From: Deltaproteobacteria bacterium
GTDB lineage: Bacteria; Myxococcota; B64-G9
Assembly: GCA_019314375.1 (NCBI GenBank)
Contig: JAFCZJ010000043.1
Coordinates: forward strand, 1-64,000
Reading direction: 5' to 3'
DNA length: 64,000 nt
Below are positions 1 to 6,359 of the stretch, piece by piece. Numbering within the stretch: the first letter of the stretch is position 1; every line of letters begins with the position of its first letter. Below the pieces are notes generated by a model that saw only the letters and a list, made by a program, of their open reading frames with translations, had not been told where the DNA came from and made no database searches. Made by a program: the position numbers and the translations under genes.

Positions 1-138
1 CTGGTCCAAGAATCCAAAGGCGTCGGCCGGCCAGTCGGACAGATCGCCGTCCACCGTGATGGTGGCGTCGGCCCAAACCGGCATGGCAAAAACGCACAAG
101 AGGATTCCCAGCCAGAGCCCGATAGTTCTTTGGCCCAT
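1..138 (-). CDS. Exported protein, N-terminal fragment
   Basis: The first 46 codons of a minus-strand gene that continues past the left edge. The product begins MGQRTIGLWLGILLCVFAMP and reads on into VWADATITVDGDLSDWP, a typical Sec signal peptide with probable cleavage after VWA. The mature start 'ITVDGDLSDW' resembles the opening of CBM9/DOMON-like sugar or haem binding domains, but too little is present to assign one. A strong ribosome-binding site (GGAGGAGG) lies just upstream of the ATG and supports this start. It is transcribed away from the peptide operon at 315. Confidence 0.7.
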   Translation of the reverse strand, partial: MGQRTIGLWLGILLCVFAMPVWADATITVDGDLSDWPADAFGFLDQ

Positions 139-261
139 GACCTCCTCCATCCGATCCCTTGGCTTTCCGACCCCTCAGTCGGCCAAGTGACCAATTGATA
201 AATAAGTATACTCCAAAAAGGCCGAGAAGACCAAGCACCAAAAGACCCAGAATATCCTTTG

Positions 262-290
262 TTGACAGAATCATAGCCAGGGGCCAAAAT
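262..290 (+). promoter_or_regulatory. Candidate sigma-70 promoter of the RiPP operon
   Basis: TTGACA (262-267) matches the -35 consensus exactly; 17 bases later CAAAAT (285-290) matches four of six -10 positions. The start codon at 315 follows with a GGAG ribosome-binding site. Predicted from sequence only. The rest of 139-314 holds nothing else I can support except a hydrophobic minus-strand reading frame discussed under findings. Confidence 0.4.
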
Positions 291-314
291 TAACCAACTA
301 GTGGAGAAAACCTT

Positions 315-617
315 ATGGATTTCGATGCCAAAATCATCTGGAAACACAGCGACAAAGTGGCCACTCGACAAATCGGCGACGAGCTCTTGGTGATTCCAAT
401 TCGCAGCAGTCCTTCCCAGCCCATGGGGGTTTCTACCCTGAATCATACGGCATCCGCTCTGTGGCATTGGATGGACGGAACGCGAGATTTCGATGCGCTG
501 GTCTTGGCCATGTGTGAACGCTTTCAAGTGGACGAAAAACAGGCGCGTGCCGACGTCGAGGTTTGTTGCAGCGATCTGCTGGCTCTGGGTGCCATCGAGG
601 ATGCGCAAAGCCCATGA
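315..617 (+). CDS. PqqD-family peptide chaperone (RRE protein)
   Basis: A 100-residue stand-alone PqqD-like protein. PqqD-type RiPP recognition elements bind the leader of a precursor peptide and present it to a radical SAM enzyme. The sequence shows the usual pattern: a beta-rich N-terminus (GDELLVIPI), then 'LNHTASALWHWMDGTRDFDAL' with the family's 'lN.ta..iW..ldG..t' pattern, and helical 'FQVDEKQARADVEVCCSDLLALGAI' at the end. GGAG lies 8 bases before the ATG. Its stop overlaps the start of the radical SAM gene (ATGA), so the two are probably co-translated. It is the first gene of the peptide operon. Family assignment is firm; the partner is inferred from position. Confidence 0.88.
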   Translation: MDFDAKIIWKHSDKVATRQIGDELLVIPIRSSPSQPMGVSTLNHTASALWHWMDGTRDFDALVLAMCERFQVDEKQARADVEVCCSDLLALGAIEDAQSP

Positions 618-1681
618 GTCTTCGGCACATGGACAATGCCTGGTTCCGCAACAACCTGGCACACAGCCTGGGCGGCAAGCGACATCCATTCACCGGCACC
701 TTCGAACTAACCTGGCGATGCAACCTCCGTTGTCGGCACTGCTACCTTGGCGGCCAGACCTTCCCGTTGCCGGAACTAGATACGCTGTCCATCCAGAAGC
801 TGCTGGACCAGGTGGCGGAGGCGGGATGCCTGACCCTGTCCATCACCGGAGGCGAGCCCACCCTCAGGCAAGACTTTGAAAGCATATGGCAACACGCCCA
901 CGGCCTGGGCTTCCTGCTCAATCTCTTCACCAATGGAACCTTGATCGACGAGAGTCGAGCCCAATTCTTGGCCCAGCATCCACCCCAAAACATCGAAGTC
1001 TCGATCTACGGCACCAGCCCCGAGATCTACAAAAAAGTAACGGGCTCGGCCGAGGCCTACGAGCAAGCCTACCAGGGCATCGAACGCATGCGAGCACTCG
1101 ACCTGCCGGTCATGGTCAAAACGATGATACAGAAGGACCTGGCCGATGAAGCCCAGGCCATGGTCAAGAAAGCAAAGGCACAGGGTCTCCGAATACGCAT
1201 GGATCCCGGCCTTGATCCACGTCTTGACAAAAACGATGAACCCCTCGGGTATCGCATCCCGGCCGAGCAGGCCGCCGACCTGGAAATGCAGGCACACGAC
1301 GACATCAAGCGAGTCAAGGACTACCATCAGGGATGGCAAGAGCATCCGGAATCCTGGAGGCGAAGTCCCTGCGGTGCCGGATACCAATCCTTCCACCTGG
1401 ATCCTGGAGGCCGTCTCATGCCCTGCATGTTGCTCAGACAGTCAATATTTGAGCCGCTGGCCGGCAGTTTCCATGAGGCCTGGGAGGCCATGGGAAGAGA
1501 GGGACGAGTCCACTTCAAGGAATCATCCCCATGCTATGGATGTGAATTACAGCACCTTTGCAGCCAGTGCCCCGGCATCGACGCCCTGGGTCAAAAACCA
1601 CAAAAACGCTTCGACCCTGAGTACTACAATTGTCAGGTAGCGCAAATCAGAGCAAGTATGCTAGACTCTCCTGGGGTTTGA
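614..1681 (+). CDS. Radical SAM/SPASM peptide-modifying enzyme
   Basis: A 355-residue radical SAM enzyme. The [4Fe-4S]-SAM motif CNLRCRHC has cysteines at about 36, 40 and 43, followed by the 'SITGGEPTLR' SAM-binding segment. The C-terminus carries a SPASM-type Cys set: CGAGYQSFHLDPGGRLMPC, then CYGCELQHLCSQCPG, expected to hold auxiliary Fe-S clusters. Such enzymes introduce thioether, C-C or other cross-links into precursor peptides. The start at 614 is chosen because its ATG overlaps the pqqD stop; a longer reading frame begins at TTG 563 inside pqqD and is unlikely. The precursor gene follows 9 bases after the stop. The exact reaction cannot be read from sequence. Confidence 0.9.
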   Translation: MSLRHMDNAWFRNNLAHSLGGKRHPFTGTFELTWRCNLRCRHCYLGGQTFPLPELDTLSIQKLLDQVAEAGCLTLSITGGEPTLRQDFESIWQHAHGLGFLLNLFTNGTLIDESRAQFLAQHPPQNIEVSIYGTSPEIYKKVTGSAEAYEQAYQGIERMRALDLPVMVKTMIQKDLADEAQAMVKKAKAQGLRIRMDPGLDPRLDKNDEPLGYRIPAEQAADLEMQAHDDIKRVKDYHQGWQEHPESWRRSPCGAGYQSFHLDPGGRLMPCMLLRQSIFEPLAGSFHEAWEAMGREGRVHFKESSPCYGCELQHLCSQCPGIDALGQKPQKRFDPEYYNCQVAQIRASMLDSPGV

Positions 1682-1690
1682 GACGAGGCC

Positions 1691-1894
1691 ATGGACACAA
1701 AAAACCCACAACCTGAACAGACCAGACCCCAAAAAAAACCTTCCCGCGAAATCTATACAGCCCCCAGCGTCACCTTTGTTGAACTGGTGGTCGAGGAAGC
1801 CTTGATGAGCATCTGCAAAGGGGGCATAGGGTCTGGCCCCATCATGCCGGGCTGTAGCGGCGGAGAGTTTGGGTGCATGGGAGGCGGCAGCTGA
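1691..1894 (+). CDS. Putative RiPP precursor peptide (Cys/Gly-rich core, C-terminal Ser)
   Basis: A 67-residue peptide directly behind the radical SAM gene. The N-terminal half is charged and leader-like and contains Y-T-A-P-S-V (22-27), similar to the YxxPxL/V motif that RRE domains bind in many leaders. The C-terminal third (about 42-67) is rich in Gly with Cys at 42, 55 and 62 and ends GGGS; it looks like a modifiable core. The final residue is Ser, which matters because the next gene is an HPr-kinase homologue. Ribosome-binding site GAGG lies 5 bases before the ATG. The 3' end overlaps the kinase gene in another frame. Precursor status is inferred from size, composition and position; I do not recognise a named family. 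Confidence 0.8.
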   Translation: MDTKNPQPEQTRPQKKPSREIYTAPSVTFVELVVEEALMSICKGGIGSGPIMPGCSGGEFGCMGGGS

Positions 1895-2745
1895 ATTCCT
1901 TTTTATCGATCGGCGATTTATTGGTGGAGGTCACCGGGCCTGGGGCGGAATTGGTCCCCGAGGACTTGCGCCCTTTTGTCGCCGAGCCCAATCGCCCAAT
2001 CGACTTCACCTGCCAAAGCCGACCCGGACCCGTCGCAGCGGTCGACGATGAGGATCTGCTCTTTGATTCGGGCGGGGTGTGGAAATTTGGCCGTTCGGAC
2101 GACGGCTTTCGCCTGGTCCTGCACGCCGAGGGCCGGCCCTACCATGCTCTGGAGTTGAACGCCGAGCTCGACCGGGCCGTGGCCGTGCTGGATTCGGAGT
2201 TTTTGCCGGCCGAAGAAACTCGCTTTCCCTTACGGGCCCCCATTCATGAACTTTGGACTTCTTTTTTGCTCATGCGCGGACGAGGGCTTTTGCTGCACGC
2301 CTGCGGCTGGTTGGTTGATGATCGGGTGCACATCTTCGCCGGCCAATCGGGTGCCGGCAAGTCCACCCTGGCGGGCGTCTTGAACAAAAGTGGCCGCGGT
2401 CAAATTTTAAGCGATGACCGGCTGATTCTTAGGCCCACGGGCCGAGGCGGTTTTCGCGTTTTCGGCACCCCCTGGCATGGAGAACTGCAACACGCTCTGC
2501 CCCGCTCGGGCAAGGTGGCTTCCATCGATTTTCTGGCCAAGGCCAAAGAACCGAAACGAAACCCCATGGGCAAAGCCCTGGCCGCGGCTCGCCTGACATC
2601 CGTCTGCTTCTTGGCGGGCTGGCCAAGACGGGATTTGGCCCAGGTGTTAGACACCTGCGCGCAAGTTGTGGCGGCCGTGCCCATGGCTGAACTTGCCTTT
2701 GCCCCGGACCAAAGCGTCATGCGGGTTCTCGACGACGAAAACTGA
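1873..2745 (+). CDS. HPr kinase-like (HprK/PEPCK-fold) protein of RiPP clusters
   Basis: A 290-residue protein with the C-terminal HprK/PEPCK-type kinase fold: 'LLLHACGWLV', Walker A GQSGAGKST (157-165), 'ILSDDRLILR' and 'GTPWHGE'. These motifs match the HprK homologues found in lasso-peptide and PqqD/radical SAM clusters rather than true PTS HprK, which has an extra N-terminal domain. In the paeninodin lasso cluster such a kinase phosphorylates the precursor's C-terminal Ser, and this precursor also ends in Ser. The chosen start is GTG 1873, overlapping the precursor gene with GGAGAG upstream; TTG 1921 or GTG 1924 are alternatives. The N-terminal half is not recognised. The phosphorylation role is inference. 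Confidence 0.82.
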   Translation: MHGRRQLNSFLSIGDLLVEVTGPGAELVPEDLRPFVAEPNRPIDFTCQSRPGPVAAVDDEDLLFDSGGVWKFGRSDDGFRLVLHAEGRPYHALELNAELDRAVAVLDSEFLPAEETRFPLRAPIHELWTSFLLMRGRGLLLHACGWLVDDRVHIFAGQSGAGKSTLAGVLNKSGRGQILSDDRLILRPTGRGGFRVFGTPWHGELQHALPRSGKVASIDFLAKAKEPKRNPMGKALAAARLTSVCFLAGWPRRDLAQVLDTCAQVVAAVPMAELAFAPDQSVMRVLDDEN

Positions 2746-2749
2746 GGTC

Positions 2750-3193
2750 ATGGCCTTGCAGCGTGCCTTGCATATCGCGGACCTGGAAGCACTGACATCC
2801 GACACCATTGGGCTGGGAGGCACTTTGAGCTTCCGAGCGCGTGGATATTGTATGCGTCCGGCGATCCAGGATGGGGACATGGTGAGCCTGGGTCCCGCGG
2901 GCGCGGAGGGCTGGCGTCTCGGCGATGTGGTCTTGGCCCGCGGACAAGGGGGGCTTTGCCTGCACCGTATTGTGACGATGGGCGTGGGACTGAATGGACC
3001 ATGGGTGGTGTTGGCGGCAGACGCGGATCCCGTAAGCAGGGAAAAACTGCCAGTCGATCTGGTGATGGCCAAGATGGTCGGCTTGCATGCGCAACGTCGG
3101 GAGAACTGGTTTCGGATCTTTCGGGTTATTCAGCGTCGCCTTGGTCTGCCCCTAGCACTGCGGCATAAAACGCCGCAGCACAAGTGGCCCTAA
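2750..3193 (+). CDS. S24/S26-type signal peptidase-like protein with Cys nucleophile position
   Basis: A 147-residue protein with the core of the S26 (signal peptidase I) / S24 fold: 'GYCMRPAIQDGDMVSLGP' corresponds to the family G-x-S-M-x-P...GD motif, and 'LCLHRIV' to the base-bearing strand. Cys34 occupies the position of the catalytic Ser, and His72 stands where SipW/ER-type enzymes carry a catalytic His instead of Lys. No membrane segment is evident. ATG 2750 lies 4 bases after the kinase stop; a longer frame starts inside that gene. As last gene of the operon it is a good candidate for leader removal. A non-catalytic role cannot be excluded because of the substitution. Confidence 0.8.
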   Translation: MALQRALHIADLEALTSDTIGLGGTLSFRARGYCMRPAIQDGDMVSLGPAGAEGWRLGDVVLARGQGGLCLHRIVTMGVGLNGPWVVLAADADPVSREKLPVDLVMAKMVGLHAQRRENWFRIFRVIQRRLGLPLALRHKTPQHKWP

Positions 3194-3226
3194 CGTCGCA
3201 GCACAAGGGGCCCCTTTAGGGCCACT
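3183..3226. terminator. Inverted repeat between convergent operons (likely bidirectional terminator)
   Basis: AGTGGCCCTAA (3183-3193) and TTAGGGCCACT (3216-3226) are perfect 11-bp inverted repeats that overlap the stop codons of the peptidase gene and of hypE. The loop contains the palindrome GGGGCCCC. There is no T-tract, so termination is inferred from position and symmetry. Confidence 0.5.
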
Positions 3227-4247
3227 AGCATATCCTGGGCAACAACTCGCCTTCTGCTTGATCGACCAGGCGTGTGCCGCCGATTTGGGTGCGCAGAACC
3301 ACCTTGCCCGGATGATCGTCAACCACGCGTCCGATGCGGCAGAGCCCGGAGGCTACGGCTTCTTCGGAGAGGGCCTGACAAGCGGCGTCTTCCAACTCGG
3401 CGGGCAAGATGGCCACGAAGCGCCCTTCACAGGCCAGGGAGAGAGGATCCAGGCCTAAGATTTCACAAGCGGCCAAGGTGGCTTCGGAAACCGGGATGGC
3501 GGTTTCCTCCAGCTCCACGCCCACCTTGGAGGCTTCGGCGATCTCGACGACGACGCTGGCCAAGCCGCCCCGGGTCGGATCTCGCAGCACGTGTACGCCA
3601 GGTACGGCCTGAAGCAGTCGCACCACCGCGCCGGCCACCGAAGCACAGTCCGAACGCAGGTCTCCCTCCAGGTCGATGCCCGCGCGCACGGCCATGATGG
3701 CGGCACCATGATCGCCCAAAGGGCCGCTGACCATGATCACATCCCCGGGCCGAGCCAAGGCCCCGCCCAATCGAACACCTTCAATGCGCTCCCCCACCCC
3801 GGCGGTCGTCACATAGACACCATCGGCGTGACCTCGAGGCACGACCTTCGTGTCCCCGGTCACGACCTCGACGCCGGCCTCTCGGGCCTGCGCGCCCATG
3901 GACCGCGCGATTCGCTCCAGGTCCTCGAGCAACAGACCTTCTTCCAGGATGAAGGCCGCCGACAAGGCACGGGGTACCGCGCCGCACATGGCCACGTCAT
4001 TGACCGTTCCACACACGGCCAACTTGCCGATGTCGCCGCCTGGGAAAAAAATCGGATCGACGACGAAGGCATCGGTGGACATAGCCAAAGATCCGCTCAA
4101 ATCAAGCAAGGCCCCATCGTCCAAGGGGTCCAAGCGCTCGTTATGCAGATGCTTGACAAAAAGCTCCTGAATCAAGCGACCGGTGGCCCGACCGCCACTG
4201 CCATGGCCCATATGTATTCTGGCCCTAGAATCTGTCTGTTCGCTCAT
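3225..4247 (-). CDS. hypE: Hydrogenase maturation protein HypE
   Basis: About 340 residues, full length for HypE. HypE dehydrates the carbamoyl group placed by HypF on its C-terminal Cys to a thiocyanate, giving the CN ligands of the [NiFe] active site. The protein ends PRIC, the hallmark carbamoyl/cyanide-carrying tail. The N-terminal 'HGSGGRATGRLIQELF' and 'DDGALL' with the glycine-rich AIRS/PurM ATP site ('VVTGDTKVVPRG', 'DPTRGGLAS') are present. ATG 4247 (MSEQTD) is chosen; GTG 4277 would add 10 residues. Unlike the other hyp genes it stands apart, separated from hypD by a gene on the other strand. Confidence 0.95.
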   Translation of the reverse strand: MSEQTDSRARIHMGHGSGGRATGRLIQELFVKHLHNERLDPLDDGALLDLSGSLAMSTDAFVVDPIFFPGGDIGKLAVCGTVNDVAMCGAVPRALSAAFILEEGLLLEDLERIARSMGAQAREAGVEVVTGDTKVVPRGHADGVYVTTAGVGERIEGVRLGGALARPGDVIMVSGPLGDHGAAIMAVRAGIDLEGDLRSDCASVAGAVVRLLQAVPGVHVLRDPTRGGLASVVVEIAEASKVGVELEETAIPVSEATLAACEILGLDPLSLACEGRFVAILPAELEDAACQALSEEAVASGLCRIGRVVDDHPGKVVLRTQIGGTRLVDQAEGELLPRIC

Positions 4248-4411
4248 GGGGCGGCAGCCTAACACGCTCTTTGGCACCTAACCAGCGCCTTGATTATTCC
4301 GTCGGCGATGTGTTAATGGCATTTACGAATCGTTTCTTGATTCGTTAGTGCCACGTTATACTGCGGCGTATTGCGCAGTGATAAAGCGTATGCAGGAGTT
4401 TGGAGTCAGAG

Positions 4412-5011
4412 ATGAGACTGATCAGCCTTTCCGTTATTCTATTTTGCCTGGGAACACCATTCGCAAAAGCCCAAACCGTGGTGGAGATGGATTTGGCCAA
4501 CGCCGGCCAAATCCTTCAGGCAGCACGGCTGGCCAAGGCCCAAAAATTATTGGCTGAACTCGCCAACAATTATCGCAAATATACAAACATCCGTGTTCAG
4601 GCGAACAAACGGAAAGAAGAAATCAAGGCCCTGGTCACGGCCTTGCGCCGCGATTTCGACGGCTCGGGCACGGGATATATCCCCGACTTGACCATCTGGA
4701 AGGTTTTCGGCAGCACCGGATCAAGGGTGCTGCTGGCGGCCTCCATGCTGGACGCCGATGCCATTCTCATGTCCACCGATTTGAGTCACCTCAAAGGCAT
4801 GCTGGCCTTTGAAATGAATCAGCTTTTGCAGACGGACAAGATGAGCCTGGACGAAGCCCGACGAAAAGCCCTGCAGTTGGGTATCGAGATGGAGGTCATG
4901 GAGAACGAACGGGGGAAACAAGTGGTCTCTTTCTTTGGCCACGATCCAAAAAAAGAACGCATCACCGGCAAGCTCATGATCATCGAGCCGCCGGATTTTC
5001 TTTGGCGATAG
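4412..5011 (+). CDS. Exported protein of unknown function within the hyp region
   Basis: A 199-residue protein starting MRLISLSVILFCLGTPFAKA, a clear signal peptide with cleavage before QTVV. GGAG precedes the ATG at 4412. The mature part is mostly alpha-helical and charged (AARLAKAQKLLAELANNYRK) followed by a mixed segment (FGSTGSRVLLAASMLDADAILMSTDL). I recognise no domain. It runs opposite to the hyp genes; its stop lies one base from the hypD stop. Its position between hypD and hypE suggests later insertion rather than a role in hydrogenase maturation, but that is inference. Confidence 0.75.
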   Translation: MRLISLSVILFCLGTPFAKAQTVVEMDLANAGQILQAARLAKAQKLLAELANNYRKYTNIRVQANKRKEEIKALVTALRRDFDGSGTGYIPDLTIWKVFGSTGSRVLLAASMLDADAILMSTDLSHLKGMLAFEMNQLLQTDKMSLDEARRKALQLGIEMEVMENERGKQVVSFFGHDPKKERITGKLMIIEPPDFLWR

Positions 5012-5012
5012 G

Positions 5013-6119
5013 TTAGATCACGTATTTGTAGTAAGCCGCGCAGGTCCCTTCACTAGACACCATACAAGGACCCACCGGATCACTCGGGGTGCAGGCCTTG
5101 CCGAACAAAGCGCAATCCGGCGGCCGAATGGCCCCGATCAAGACTTCGCCGCAACGACATCCGGGGTGCTCCTTGGGTGGGGGCACCTGCAAATCGAATC
5201 GTTTCTCCGCATCAAAAGCAGCATAGGCATCACGCAAGCCAAGCCCACTGCCAGGGATGATCCCAACACCCCGCCAATCGCTATCGCAAGGCTTGAATAC
5301 CTGTTCCACTAAATCCTGCGCCGCGCGATTTCCTTCCGGGCGCACCACGGTCAGATACTCGATCTCCACCTTCGCCTGCCCAGATCGAATCTGCTTGAGC
5401 AGCATGAGAATGGAGAGCAAGACATCCACAGGCTCGAAACCCGCCACCACGCAAGGGATGCCATGCTGCTCGGCCACGGGTCGATAGGCATCGGCACCAA
5501 TGATTGCGCTGACATGGCCAGGCATTAGAAAACCGCTGACCGAGAAATCGGGCATCGACAAGAGGGCGTCTAAGGCCGGCGGCACCACTTTATTGGACGC
5601 CAGGACCGAGAAATTCTCCAGGCTCTCTTCTTGGGCCATTCGAATGACGGCCGCCACGGTGGGCGTCGTGGTTTCAAATCCCACCCCCAAAAACACAAGC
5701 TGACGCTTGGGCTCTGCTCGCGCCATTTTCAAAGCATCCAAGGGAGAGTATACCACCCGAACATCCGCCCCACGGGCCCGTTCAGCAGCCAAGCTGGTCC
5801 GCGATCCGGGCACGCGCATCATGTCCCCAAAGGTGGCAACGATCAGCTCATCAAGACCCGCCAGGGCGATGGCCCGATCCACCGTGGCGTTGGGCGTCAC
5901 GCAGACGGGGCAGCCGGGACCGGATAAAAGCTCGACGTTTTCCGGCAACATGTCCGGGATGCCGCTTCGACGGATGGCCATGGTGTGCGTACCGCAGACC
6001 TCCATGAAGCGAACTCGCTCAAGTCCTTGCGATTGCTCAAAGATGGCGTCCAGCAGGGCCTTGGCGGTATCGGCGGAACGCAAGCGTTTCTTCATCGCGC
6101 CCGGGTCAAGCGAAGTCAT
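5013..6119 (-). CDS. hypD: Hydrogenase maturation protein HypD
   Basis: A 368-residue Fe-S protein that, with HypC, forms the scaffold on which the Fe(CN)2CO unit is built. Conserved motifs are all present: FMEVCGTHTMAI, GPGCPVCVTP, 'GFETTTP', and the C-terminal Cys set CRCGEVLIG...CALFGKAC...GPCMVSSEGTCAAYY holding the [4Fe-4S] cluster. Length matches the family. Its ATG overlaps the hypC stop (ATGA), so the pair is translationally coupled, matching the HypC-HypD complex. Confidence 0.97.
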   Translation of the reverse strand: MTSLDPGAMKKRLRSADTAKALLDAIFEQSQGLERVRFMEVCGTHTMAIRRSGIPDMLPENVELLSGPGCPVCVTPNATVDRAIALAGLDELIVATFGDMMRVPGSRTSLAAERARGADVRVVYSPLDALKMARAEPKRQLVFLGVGFETTTPTVAAVIRMAQEESLENFSVLASNKVVPPALDALLSMPDFSVSGFLMPGHVSAIIGADAYRPVAEQHGIPCVVAGFEPVDVLLSILMLLKQIRSGQAKVEIEYLTVVRPEGNRAAQDLVEQVFKPCDSDWRGVGIIPGSGLGLRDAYAAFDAEKRFDLQVPPPKEHPGCRCGEVLIGAIRPPDCALFGKACTPSDPVGPCMVSSEGTCAAYYKYVI

Positions 6120-6355
6120 GCATCCTCCGGTCGCTCCGGTGCCGCGGCCAAAACATCCATAATCAGCTGCAAGGTTTCCGCGGCCTCTTGCTCGTCCATA
6201 CGCTCAATGGCAAATCCGGCGTGGATCAAAACATGATCGCCGCATTCCACCTCGGGCATCATGACGAAGCTGACTTCGCGCACCACGCCGCCTTGCTCTA
6301 CCTTGCCCCGATCGCCGTCTTTCTCGATGACCTTCATGGGAATCGCCAGACACAT
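6116..6355 (-). CDS. hypC: Hydrogenase maturation chaperone HypC
   Basis: A 79-residue HypC/HybG-family protein that starts MCLAIPMKV; the Cys after the initiator Met is the iron-ligand-binding residue exposed after Met removal. The OB-like beta-barrel core (GGVVREVSFVMMPEVECGDHVLIHAGFAIERMDEQEA) is typical. The longer upstream reading frame lies inside hypF and is rejected because MCLAIP must be N-terminal. It lies 4 bases downstream of hypF and overlaps hypD. Confidence 0.96.
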   Translation of the reverse strand: MCLAIPMKVIEKDGDRGKVEQGGVVREVSFVMMPEVECGDHVLIHAGFAIERMDEQEAAETLQLIMDVLAAAPERPEDA

Positions 6356-6359
6356 AAGA

